From assembly GCA_900169235.1 (NCBI GenBank), contig FWCC01000247.1, positions 57,213 to 121,212 on the forward strand: a stretch of DNA of 64,000 nucleotides. The letters are read 5' to 3'. Shown piece by piece: positions 37,037 through 50,904 of the stretch. The translations under genes were made by a program, and so were the position numbers. Positions within the stretch are counted from its first letter, which is position 1. The number at the start of each line of letters is the position of its first letter. The stretch is from Zarea fungicola. Its lineage: Eukaryota; Ascomycota; Sordariomycetes; Hypocreales; Cordycipitaceae. The notes under the pieces were generated by a model. It ran no database searches and had not been told where the DNA came from. It saw only the letters and a list, made by a program, of their open reading frames with translations.

Positions 37037-37755
37037 TTAGGACATGAAAGCAGCAGCAATCACGCCAGATGCAAGTACGAGAGCAGTGCCAATAGCCGGC
37101 GCAATCTGCCCAGAGCCATTGCCCTTGGAACCGCTGCTACCTCCGCCACCGTAGCCGCCGCCGCCATAGGCACCACCACCGCCGCCACCGCTGTCGCTAC
37201 CACCAGCCGGGGATGGAGTCGGTGATGCCGCAGCTGATTTGCTCAGATCGCCACCAAAAGGCTGTGCGGGGTTGGAGGCCTGGGAAACTGCCTTTGCGGC
37301 AGATTGATATGCGGCGAGTGTTTGGCTCGACGATGGATTCACCACCCCAGCCATGCCGGTCTTGCAGTGGCTCAGGACGTTTTGGGCACAGTAGAAGAAA
37401 ATCGGATCGGTGGAATTGACTGTAACGCGAAAGACGTCCGACTTTTAGTACTGAGTTAGCTTCTGTTCTGAATATTCGACAATTTTTTGCCACTCACAGC
37501 CTCGCCACTCGACACTGGCATAAAGCCCGAAAAGAACCCGCCTGTCTTTGCTGGCTGACAGGGGTTGGCAAAATCACCCATCACGACACTGTGATTAATC
37601 GGGTGGAAATGATACTCCAAGATATCGCCAATGCTGGCCGTAATCGTGTCCGGCGTGAAACTCAACCCAGTCTGGCCAACGTCGACGCGGATAGTCTTGG
37701 CGGTGGCGCCCAGCGCCAGCGCAAGAAAGGTGAATGCTCTGCTCTCCGTAAACAT
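37037..37755 (-). CDS. Secreted, GPI-type cupredoxin protein
   Basis: Two exons, 37755-37498 and 37441-37037, join across a 56-bp intron (GTGAGT...AAAAG) to give 220 residues. Residues 1-19 are a signal peptide. The cupredoxin fold carries the likely type 1 copper ligands His55 (INHSVVMGDF), Cys104 (FFYC), His111 and Met116 (HCKTGM). A Ser/Ala/Pro linker, a Gly/Tyr/Ser-rich repeat tract (GGGGGGAYGGGGYGGGG) and a hydrophobic tail (IAPAIGTALVLASGVIAAAF) follow. The tail is typical of a GPI attachment signal. This matches the fungal extracellular serine-rich cupredoxin family, placed at the wall or membrane surface. Copper binding is inferred from the ligands, and the physiological role is unknown. 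Confidence 0.87.
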
Positions 37756-38253
37756 TTTATATGAGCTCTAGAGTTCTGGATTGCAGAGAGCCTACTCTGG
37801 TCTCATTTCTTGGCGGGTGTCGTCCAATTCCTTATATATGTGTAATTGAGAGGCGCGGCGCGCGGGTATGAGTTATACCGTGCTCAGCCCCAACCCTTTC
37901 AACTCTGTTTCAGTAGATACGAAAACGAGCGCTGCTACCTTGCAAAATAAAGCAATCTGGCAATGCTGGCTTACAACTTGGGCAAAGGTGGTTGTCGGCT
38001 AGTACAAGCCACTCGGACATTGGTTGTGCCGTCGGTGGAACAGCCGAGGTGGATCGAGCCTGATGATTATTACCATTATTACCGCTCTCTGGCGCAAAAC
38101 ACTCTATCTGATCAGAAATGAGGCAGTGCTGGATTTATGTGGCTGATAAACATTCCAAATACCAATGGGGTAGCGGAGTCGAGTCCGCGGTTAAAAGCTT
38201 CAACTCTGTCGCAGCATCGCTTGGCTCCGCCTACATATCCGATTGCAGCAACC
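37756..38253. other. Intergenic region upstream of the cupredoxin gene
   Basis: Holds the promoter of the minus-strand cupredoxin gene. No gene is seen. Confidence 0.5.
37832..37840 (-). promoter_or_regulatory. TATA-like box of the cupredoxin gene
   Basis: On the minus strand CATATATAAG lies about 78 bp before the start codon at 37755. Confidence 0.45.
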
Positions 38254-38994
38254 TTAGCCCGCCAGCAACTTGACCACCGTATCCAAATCGTCCAACGCAT
38301 CGAGAGAGTACGACTTGGCTTCATCTCGTAGCCACTCAACTTTACTTGTAAAAGTCCCTACTTCATCCTGCGAATTTCCAATTATGATTCGTTCCGCAGA
38401 AGTCATACCACACAAAATCTTGATCATGATGTCGGGAATAGTACGGCTGAATGCCAAAAATTGGTTTCTAATCTGGCGTCCCAGTACCTCACGTGTAAGA
38501 AGCAGCAATTCAGTTATCTTCTGGATCGTTTCTAGAGCGCTTCTCTTGGTATCAAAAAGGCTCTCTTTAGGCGTTTGCTTGGCGATGGCTGCCAGGTAAC
38601 TCTCTACATCGCCAATTGCGTCAAATGATAGCGTAAATTGCCTGCTGCAGCTCTTTTGGCCATACGAAACTAGCGTGCGCCAGACAGATTCGCTGTAGTG
38701 ATCAAAGTCGATGTACACAGGGGCTGGCGTGGTAGTTGGGTTTGCGATATTCGGCGCCTCATGGTCGTCAATCTGGGCCGCCGGACCAATTGATTCATAG
38801 GCACGCATCACGGCGCTTCCCACGGCAGGATTTGTGCGAGCTAGTTCGCTCAGGAGGCTCTTGACCTTGTCTTCAGATAGCTGATCAACCATAAACGAGT
38901 AGTCACAGCTCTGATTGGATACAGATGGAACGGGTTTTGCACCGGGGCGAGATTGAGGCGTAATGCTGACAGGCAAATTCCGTGCAGCATTCAT
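38254..38994 (-). CDS. Conserved fungal protein of Cut8/Sts1-like layout
   Basis: A single exon of 246 residues. An N-terminal disordered part rich in Pro/Ser is followed by LSEDKVKSLLSELARTNPAV, which resembles the repeat helix of the nuclear proteasome tether Cut8/Sts1. A helical block comes next (DHYSESVWRTLVSYGQK, FTLSFDAIGDVESYLAAIA, then TKRSALETIQKITELLLL) whose words recall the fungal Sts1 family. Those proteins hold proteasomes at the nuclear periphery. The match is from pattern recognition only, and the protein could be a paralogue with another role. No signal peptide or membrane segment is seen. The start has no in-frame rival downstream that would keep the first helix. Confidence 0.6.
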   Translation of the reverse strand: MNAARNLPVSITPQSRPGAKPVPSVSNQSCDYSFMVDQLSEDKVKSLLSELARTNPAVGSAVMRAYESIGPAAQIDDHEAPNIANPTTTPAPVYIDFDHYSESVWRTLVSYGQKSCSRQFTLSFDAIGDVESYLAAIAKQTPKESLFDTKRSALETIQKITELLLLTREVLGRQIRNQFLAFSRTIPDIMIKILCGMTSAERIIIGNSQDEVGTFTSKVEWLRDEAKSYSLDALDDLDTVVKLLAG

Positions 38995-39768
38995 ACGCCG
39001 GCGCGCAGCAAAGGCTCGGCCAGCGCCAAAGCAAGAAATACAACCTGCGTTGTCACAACCAAACCCCTCGCAGTCCGTTTTGCGCCGTCTCTTGGGTCAT
39101 TCTGGAGGCATCTTTGCACAGGTACGTTCAGTGTCCCTTTGTTTCCGGGCGAATTCAAGAGGTTTGCAGCTGTGGGGTGAGGATGGGAGAACACAGAATT
39201 CGAAACTGAAACGTGCTCCGCCTGCTTAATGCAGTGAAGAATATAAAAAGTAGTGCAAAGACGTAGAAATTCCGGGAGCGAAGTGTATAGTGAAAGCAGT
39301 TATTGTCGAAACATTGAAAGACGCGTCTCCGAGACAGGAAAAGGAGTCGACGCGGGTATCCACGCGAAGCCATGGGTTGGCTTCAGCCTGTGGCTTATAC
39401 ATACAAGAAGTGAACCGCGCGAGGGAAACGCTACGGAATTGGAGTAAAATTCATTAAAAATCGAGGGCCGAGCTTTACCCAACGGAATTTGAACACTTGA
39501 CGAATAAGCCTATTTTTGTGATCTTCTAGATACTCGACGCAAAGTAGTGTTGTGATTAGCAGTTGCCTGGCATGCCTGTGCTAGAACTAACGCTTCAGTC
39601 GACTACAATAATTACTGCAGAAAGACTAACGCGATTTCAAAGTGCCGAGAGGAGATAATTATAGAATTGGGACAGATGCCGCGTCGCTCATATTGCCGGG
39701 TTAGCCGAAAGACGTCTTGCGGCTTGAGCCGATTGTTCCAATCGTAACTAGGTGGTCTGCGACATTAT
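38995..39768. other. Intergenic region
   Basis: Several short overlapping ORFs on both strands around 38953-39480 show no family features. No gene is called. Confidence 0.45.
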
Positions 39769-40332
39769 TTAACTGTACGTCAAGATGGGCCCAGAAAATC
39801 GGTCGCAATGCATAATAATGAGACCCATTCTGCCACTTATAAATACCATCATTAAAGAGCAATGCCGACAAAGTTGGGCGTATGCCTCTCTGGCTTCGTC
39901 GCCCACGAACTGGATGGAGGCCACTGGAACATTGAGTCTAAATACTTTGCTCATACAGAATGTTAGAAACTGGCTGTGTTCTGAATTGCTCCATGATTTG
40001 ATGGCAGTTCCTACAAATGAGGCCGCGATTCCCATAACAAAATTTGGAAAACATATACCTAGCTGTGACTTGTTATTAGGATTAAGGACTACCTTGCTAC
40101 TAATGACAACGCCTGCTGAAGCAGCAGCGCCATCAGTAACAACACCGTGGGCAACAGTGTACGGGTGCTGCTCAGCATTATACCATGCACGACGTTTCAT
40201 TATTTCTCTGAATAATAGAAAGTTTCGATTCCTAGAAAACTCGGCAAGTGCGAAACGGTAACTTACCGTGCCTCCGTCTTTCGTCAGCACAGTCGCTTGC
40301 GTGTTGGCAGGCACCTGAAGCTGGTATGTCAC
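39769..40332 (-). pseudogene. Unassigned ORF or gene remnant
   Basis: An open frame of 187 codons. Its first 22 residues (TYQLQVPANTQATVLTKDGG) resemble the C-terminal beta-sandwich edge of bacterial-type alpha-L-rhamnosidases, which end with VPANTTATV-like words. A GTAAGT just after GGCACG (about 40265) and a TTTCTAG about 45 bp on could be an intron. The remaining 140 residues match nothing I know. The opposite strand is also open over most of this stretch (39785-40261), so coding strand and status are uncertain. It is best treated as a remnant or an orphan gene. Confidence 0.25.
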
Positions 40333-40752
40333 AACACCAAGCAGTCGTGATATTTGTGCGCTGTATCAACGTCGGATACGTGGTGCTAGCATGGAAATAT
40401 GTCTCCTCGGACTCTCCAGACTACAGAATCGGAAACAGTTTGAATTTGGTAGTACAAATCACAATGATTGTCGTTGCAACTGAATTGTGCTACCGCAAAA
40501 AGTATGGCAGTAACTGCCGGGATCGGCGACAAGCATTTGCCTCTAATGACCTTGCCTGACAAGACTTTGCCAAACCTTGTAAGCATCCCGATTTTAGATG
40601 GCTCGAGAGACTTAGAAAACGGGTGGGCAGTAAAACAAGTTGAACAATTTTAATTCATTACTGGTGGTGGAACATTTCCCCTCCGCAATCCTCATACATA
40701 AAACCATAGACGGCGTGCTAGTAGAACCTAGTATTAACCGCAGAAAGTAAAT
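40333..40752. other. Short intergenic region
   Basis: No gene is seen. It includes the 3' end region of the catalase-peroxidase gene. Confidence 0.45.
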
Positions 40753-45454
<4,702 letters not shown>

Positions 45455-46257
45455 TCACCAGCCAAGCAGCCCTGCCAAGAGGCAACAGCCTCCCCCCACC
45501 TTCTTGAGCGTTCTGGCGGCGTCGTCAAGTCCGTCTGCGCTAGCAAAGTAGCTTGCAGATGAGAAAATGAAGCCAAGACTGATGGAGAGGTAGGTCAAGA
45601 TGTCTACCAAATTCGTAGCAATGGACGCGACGAAAAAGGCAAAGACCAGGACAGCCCATACTAAACTGCATTGTCAGCCTCTGCTGCCTGTCGCAGAGCC
45701 ATTGAGTTCCGGGTAGCCACTCACACAGGTAGAAAAATCCCAGGGCATTGTTGTACTGTGCATCGTCATTTCCGTATGCAGACCGGACACCAAACGCGGG
45801 AGTGATAATTGCGCCGTAGCCTGCATAGAAGAGGCCTATGCACGAATGAGAATTGATCAAACATAAGCAATCAGCAGGCGGGGGCGGCAAGGGGGGGCGG
45901 CATCTATACCAAAAGCACTAAACACGGTGTATGAAAAGCCATTCCCGACCGAGAGCTCCCACTGGGCGGATATCAAGAGGCCAAGAGCAGCAACAAAGAA
46001 GAAATTGCCCACAAACACATTGGTGACGGTGACGCCGCGCAGCTCCAACAGACTCAGCGAGAGAGTTGTAAGGGTAGTCGCAAATGCGCCGATCGGCAGC
46101 GCTCTCTAGCAAGTTCAGGTTGGTCAGCGCTGACTGATATACACCGAGAATTATACCAGCTCTAATTTATTATTAGTTTTCAGCGCAACTACACTGTACA
46201 TACCGCTGAAGGTGGTAATTGTTGTCCATACGGCCGTGCGTCTGAGGGCTGGGCCAT
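45455..46257 (-). CDS. Acetate transporter family (GPR1/FUN34/YaaH) membrane protein
   Basis: Four exons, 46257-46204, 46105-45910, 45835-45725 and 45660-45455, join in frame to 188 residues. Family words are clear: IGAFATTLTTLSLSL, LRGVTVTNVFVGNFFFVA, LLISAQWELSVGN, GLFYAGYGAIITPAFGV, QYNNALGFF and VDILTYLSISLGF. Helices 1-5 are complete, and helix 6 (GGCCLLAGLLGW) is cut short by TGA. Fungal members are usually longer, and a C-terminal segment is expected. A fitting piece (LAELPLGDTSVYF) lies 90 bp on, but I found no splice that reaches it in frame. The gene may have an unseen micro-exon or may be truncated. The first exon and the 98-bp intron are less sure than the rest. The usual role is plasma-membrane acetate or ammonium export/uptake. 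Confidence 0.78.
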
Positions 46258-46789
46258 GGCTGGCTCAACCGCACAATGGCTCACATGCGGTCCCTTTTCT
46301 GCTGACATGGCCATGAAGATTAGATATGATTAATCCGGACGATAAGATTGATTCTAGATACGAAAAACTCCTTTCCCCAGGTATATAAGATTATAGACTC
46401 GCGATGGGGCAGCGTGGTAAAAATTCTATAATTACCGGGCGGCACCGATCGGGAAGCGCCACCCTCCTCAAAAGTCAGGGTCTAGACCTTTCGACGGCTC
46501 ACGAAAAAATTTCAGCTTCCTGCACGTTACGTACGAGGACTCAATTTTCACGAGCTGCTAGCCACTGAGGCTATTCAAGGTAGGCAGTGCCGGGTTTACC
46601 CCCGCGCTTCAATGGAGCTCCTTCAACACAATTGACACATGCCGGAGAATATTGGGCTCGAGGGGTCACGAGGGGGGAATCATTGGGCTTCACCGGCTGC
46701 TGCGATGCTTGCCTATTTATGCAATATTATTAAGAATTAACCAAAGACAAAGGCATCATCAATCACAATTGTCCCGGGGAGCACAAGCT
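46258..46789. other. Intergenic region
   Basis: Lies between the start of the acetate-transporter-like gene and the stop of the Zn2Cys6 gene. No gene is seen. Confidence 0.5.
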
Positions 46790-48637
46790 TCAGCCACCGC
46801 CTCTCATGTCCATGACGTGCCCACCAAGTTTAAATCCTTTTCTAGCCGCAAGCTCCGACAATACCCATTTGAGCCAGGCCAGCACATCAGGCCGATGCTG
46901 CAAAAAGTCGGAAGCAATGCGCAGCGGAAATATTAGCGACAGGGCGCCCAGGCTGTCCCGGTCGCCCTGAATCATGTATTCTACCGAGCGGCAAATGTCG
47001 AGCGCAAATCCCTCCGTGTCGCCCTGCCCCGGAGGTATCAGCGCATTCGCAAACGGTCCAGTTTTGCTTTCCACGGTCGAGGCATGCAGCAACGCTTCCG
47101 GCGACAGACCGACATCCTCCGCCAGCGAGTACAGAAAGAGGCGGATCACGTTGAAGTAGACGGCGTCAACGGCGGCCTCGAAGCTTACGAAATGCAGCAC
47201 CGTGCTAAAAAGTGGCGCGCCCGATGCCGCCGTGGGTGAATCCATCACAGCAGCCGTCTTCGGGGCTTCCCAGCAAACATTGGGGTTTTCTTGCTCCCAG
47301 CTCCAGCGAAGCAGCTCGGTCTCGACGTAGGCGTTGACGATTTTGGCCTGCAAAACCCTGTGCTCCTGTATACGTGGCCCTTCCGAAGTCGGGCAGCCTA
47401 TGCTGCGAACATCCTCCAAATAGCCTGGAAGATCGCAGAAGATGTCTTGTAATAAAATGCTTATTGGTCGCGGCGTCGGTTCCAATTCCCAGGGAATAGT
47501 CTTCCACCTATACTCATCCAAAAAGGTACGCTTTGCTGTCGCGATACCAGCTGTTGCCTGCATCGATTGTTAGCGCGCGCTGCAAAGAATTAAACAAGCA
47601 CAAGTGGCAACCAACTATAAAGGCCCTATTCGAGTAGAAGAGCTTCCTCGCAGAGGCTTCTTGGAATGCTTCAGGTCCCAATGATTGTGTCTGTTCTGCG
47701 TTAGACGGGAAGCAACTATGCACATGGGTATGCATCAATCTTACCAGCGCCGCCAGCCCACGTGCATGCTCTAGCCAGCCCGTGGGGTTTGATGCCGTCA
47801 TTACTTCGTAAACGCCAAGAAAGGTTGACGTCCATAGATTCATGTACGACCGAGCTCTTGCTTCGTCTTTGTCTATATTCTGAATGTCTTTCCGTAGACG
47901 CTTCAGACTTTGGCCATATAAAATGGCTGAATGTTGGATCATATCGTCGTCACAATGCATGCGTCCGAAGAGGGCTTCTGCAACACTGAGACCAGCGATA
48001 TACGGTGTGGATTGACAGTCTCCAGATAAGAACACGGCAGCAAAGGTCGGCGCATCTGTGTCCGCTGGCCTGTTGCCTGCGACAATGGCCTGAAATTTGA
48101 GCATCAGATGAGAAATTACAATGCCATCGCGAAACCCATCAAGCATTAATGTGGGTGGGATGCGTAAATCGCACATGAAATCCCACGCTGACAAGCCTTG
48201 GAAAGCATATTTGCCCGGAAGTAGCGTCTGGCTTTCCAGAGAAACAGACGATTCTGGCGATGATTGTCTGGGGTATGCCTGCAGAGGTTGCTGCTCAGGC
48301 GTGGCAGATGACGACCGTGACTGTGCCGAGAGATCCTTGCGATCTGCCAGGCCTGGTCCCGAGTTGACAAAAATGCGAGGCTCATCATACCCCAGACATT
48401 TGTGAAATCCATTTCGGCAACGCTCACAGAACGGTCGTGCCTCATCTGTTTTCACAAGTCAGTCAGTGAGTGAGGTGAATGAAGCTTGATGATTGTCGCA
48501 TCTGTTTGCTTGAATGACATACCGCATTTAACCTTTCGCTTTCGACACGTCCCGCATCCTTTGCTGCGGCGAGTTCTTCGTGGCGGCGCGGGGGTTGCAA
48601 CGTTATTAGAGAGCCCGAATTCGATTAACCCCTCCAT
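46790..48637 (-). CDS. Zn2Cys6 transcription factor
   Basis: Three exons, 48637-48523, 48445-47616 and 47557-46790, join in frame to 570 residues. The binuclear cluster C28-x2-C31-x6-C38-x6-C45-x2-C48-x6-C55 is complete. The first intron (77 bp) splits it just after Cys38, a common fungal arrangement. A Ser/Gln/Pro-rich linker leads to a long helical middle and C-terminal region of the fungal_trans_2 kind (SAWDFMCDLRIPPTLMLDGF, NLWTSTFLGVYEVMTAS, then FVSFEAAVDAVYFNVIRLF). The second intron has a weak donor (GTTGGT) but a good branch site and restores the frame. It is a nuclear DNA-binding regulator of CGG-type sites. Its target is unknown; the adjacent transporter on the same strand is the first candidate. 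Confidence 0.88.
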
Positions 48638-49389
48638 GATTAATTGAAGCCTTGTTGGGGGATTCGAGTGGCTAGACTAGTAGAGTTGGTTGTGCGAATA
48701 TTGGCTTTTTTTTGGCCCTTCGAGACTGAATTGTCTATGCATAGGCTGAGATGGCAATGGATACGGTCGTATTCGCCAGAACCGTGCCATGGATGCGACT
48801 TCGCATGCGCGTAGCCATACGCGGCCAGTCAGTCGATCGTATCCTTGCCCGGCTTTGCGACGGAATCTGCCATCGATGGCCCGCTCGCCCAGCCTTGCAA
48901 AATTTCAACACCTCGCAGTCGATTTCTCAAAGCGGAAAGGCGCGCTTGGTTTGGAATAAGCTAGGGTGGCCCAGTCTCCCCCATTGCCGAATCGTCCTCG
49001 ATGCTGCCAGCCATGATGTCCGCTATAAACAGGGCTGTGTAGCCTTGGCTGTCTTGTGCCCAATTTCAACAAGCCAATAGTATCCGAGTCAGCGCGGGGC
49101 AGAGCCCAGAGCTCTTTCAGCAATTTGATGGGGGAGGCGCAAGTTATGTAGTTGGATCTCGCTCGCAAAACCACGCTATTCTGGATCGAGCATCCGACTG
49201 CGAGGTGCTCTCCGCGATACGTGGTGATGCGATGAGATGAGGTTGTTTTAAATTGGATAAAATTTCACTCTGTGTTATAAATACCGTCCGGTTTCCCAAG
49301 TTTCTAAGGCTTTCGATTCAATAAACTTGGTTCATGTGAAAACATCACAGCCATCACCACAAATCTACAATACAAGCTTACACCTTGAA
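48638..49389. other. Divergent intergenic region
   Basis: Between the start of the Zn2Cys6 gene (-) and the start of the charged coiled-coil gene (+). It holds both promoters. No gene is seen. Confidence 0.5.
49276..49283 (+). promoter_or_regulatory. TATA-like box
   Basis: TATAAATA lies 107 bp before the start codon at 49390. Confidence 0.5.
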
Positions 49390-50904
49390 ATGCAGGACCC
49401 ACGACAACAAGTTGGCAGCAGCCAGTATGCCAGTTCACATCACCATTACCCAATGGCAGTGGACAATCAAGTTTTTGGGTCTGCTAGGAACCCGGAATAT
49501 AATGAACATCAGAACTGTTCAGACAATGCCCGATATAATCAGAATCAGAACTTGAGCAACTGGCGGCCTTCAACATACTCAAGCCAGCCTCAGCCAAGAG
49601 GTCAGGGCTACCTGCCACAACAACCCAGGCAATATTTGGACGCTAGATGCTCTTCTAATGCGACGCACGCGTATGCAGGCACATTGCCGAGCTGCGAATC
49701 CTTCCGAGACACCAGCCAGCTCATGCACCATTCCGATGCGGCTTCAACAGTCTACACGACACCTCCACGGCCAGAGATGCAGTTCATTTCTTCCCATGAT
49801 GAGAAACCGCAGGCGTACAACGATCAAGCCGCTGTTATGTGCCAAAATAACCTGGAAAGAAGTCAAAGCCCTCCACCAGCATACACAAACGAGGACAGAC
49901 TGCCACATCAATCGCGGTCATCCTGCTCTTCTGGTTCCTCGGGCGACTTCATCCCAGGTCAAATGCCACTACAGCCAGCCGGTCCCATTGGCAGGCTGGC
50001 CGACGGGTACAAGTTGGTCGCCATTCCCGCCACCTCGGCGGCGCTCGGCTCGCCATTTCTGCGCGCATACCCCCCGGCCCTGGAAAGCTACGGCATCTCA
50101 CGCGAGGCCTTTGTCCGGTTCCTCGACCGCCTGAACCGGGCCGCCGTCGCCAGCCCTCCGATCCAGGTCCTCGGTCTCGCCGGCAACATTGTCAGCATGG
50201 TGCCCCTGCACACGGCCCAGATCGTGGGCACCGCGGTCGACCTGGCCGCGCAGGCGTCCACGATTGCCATCTCCAAGGGCCGCACCGAGATGCTCCTCCG
50301 AGAGGTCAACGCCACGCTGTTCAGGGACGCCGGCCTCAGGGCCCAGGTCGCCAGGCTCGACGTCGTCGCCAGGCTCGCCAACATGCCGGTCCTCAATGCC
50401 GAGGGCAAGGTGGACAAGAAATCCAGCATCCTGCTCCCTCTGCGCGACGAGGCGGATATACAGCTCATCGACGCGCAAGAGCGACGCATCAGGGCGCTCG
50501 CCCCGTGGATCTCGCCGCTCGACGTGGACGCGCTGCCGGCCGTGGACAGCCAGACCAACATGCTGGGCAAGATGCATGCGGCGGTGAGCGAGCGACAGCG
50601 TAAAAAGGAGCAAGGAAAGATGATGAAGGATCGGAGGAAGATGAGCAAGGGGTATGCCAAGATGGATAAAGAGGAGGCAAAGTATGGGGAGCGGATGGAG
50701 GACTATGTCGCGAGGGAGAAGATGATTCGTGAAAAGGACGGGCGGCGGATGGGAAAGGAATTGAGGGAACTGGATAAGAAGCGGGAGCGTGCGGCAAAGG
50801 AGCACGACAAGGAGCTTGACAAGATTGAGAAGCACCGTCGCAAGGACGACAAGGAGGAGGGGAGCATGCGGAAGATTTTGTTTTTGATTATACAAAAGGT
50901 GTAG
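49390..50904 (+). CDS. Fungal protein with disordered N-terminus and charged coiled coil
   Basis: A single exon of 504 residues. The frame is open from 49327, but the first ATG is at 49390. Residues 1-200 are Gln/Asn/Ser/Pro/Tyr-rich and disordered. Residues about 205-400 form a conserved-looking core: GYKLVAIPATSAALGSPFLR, ESYGISREAFVRFLDRLN, IQVLGLAGNIVSMVPLH, then an Ala/Val-rich helix. The last 90 residues are almost all Lys/Arg/Glu/Asp (KMMKDRRKMSKGYAKMDKEE), as in a long charged helix. I recall related fungal proteins without assigned function. Base composition changes at about 49980, with the core much more GC-rich at third positions than the N-terminal part. A cytosolic location is likely. 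Function unknown. Confidence 0.8.
   Translation: MQDPRQQVGSSQYASSHHHYPMAVDNQVFGSARNPEYNEHQNCSDNARYNQNQNLSNWRPSTYSSQPQPRGQGYLPQQPRQYLDARCSSNATHAYAGTLPSCESFRDTSQLMHHSDAASTVYTTPPRPEMQFISSHDEKPQAYNDQAAVMCQNNLERSQSPPPAYTNEDRLPHQSRSSCSSGSSGDFIPGQMPLQPAGPIGRLADGYKLVAIPATSAALGSPFLRAYPPALESYGISREAFVRFLDRLNRAAVASPPIQVLGLAGNIVSMVPLHTAQIVGTAVDLAAQASTIAISKGRTEMLLREVNATLFRDAGLRAQVARLDVVARLANMPVLNAEGKVDKKSSILLPLRDEADIQLIDAQERRIRALAPWISPLDVDALPAVDSQTNMLGKMHAAVSERQRKKEQGKMMKDRRKMSKGYAKMDKEEAKYGERMEDYVAREKMIREKDGRRMGKELRELDKKRERAAKEHDKELDKIEKHRRKDDKEEGSMRKILFLIIQKV

Noticed and set aside
49327..49389. Start of the coiled-coil protein at 49327
   Set aside because: The codon there is TTG; the first ATG in frame is 49390, 107 bp after a TATA-like box.
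50098..50895. 265-codon minus-strand ORF opposite the coiled-coil gene
   Set aside because: It is a leucine-rich mirror of the charged, GC-rich plus-strand coding and has no family features.
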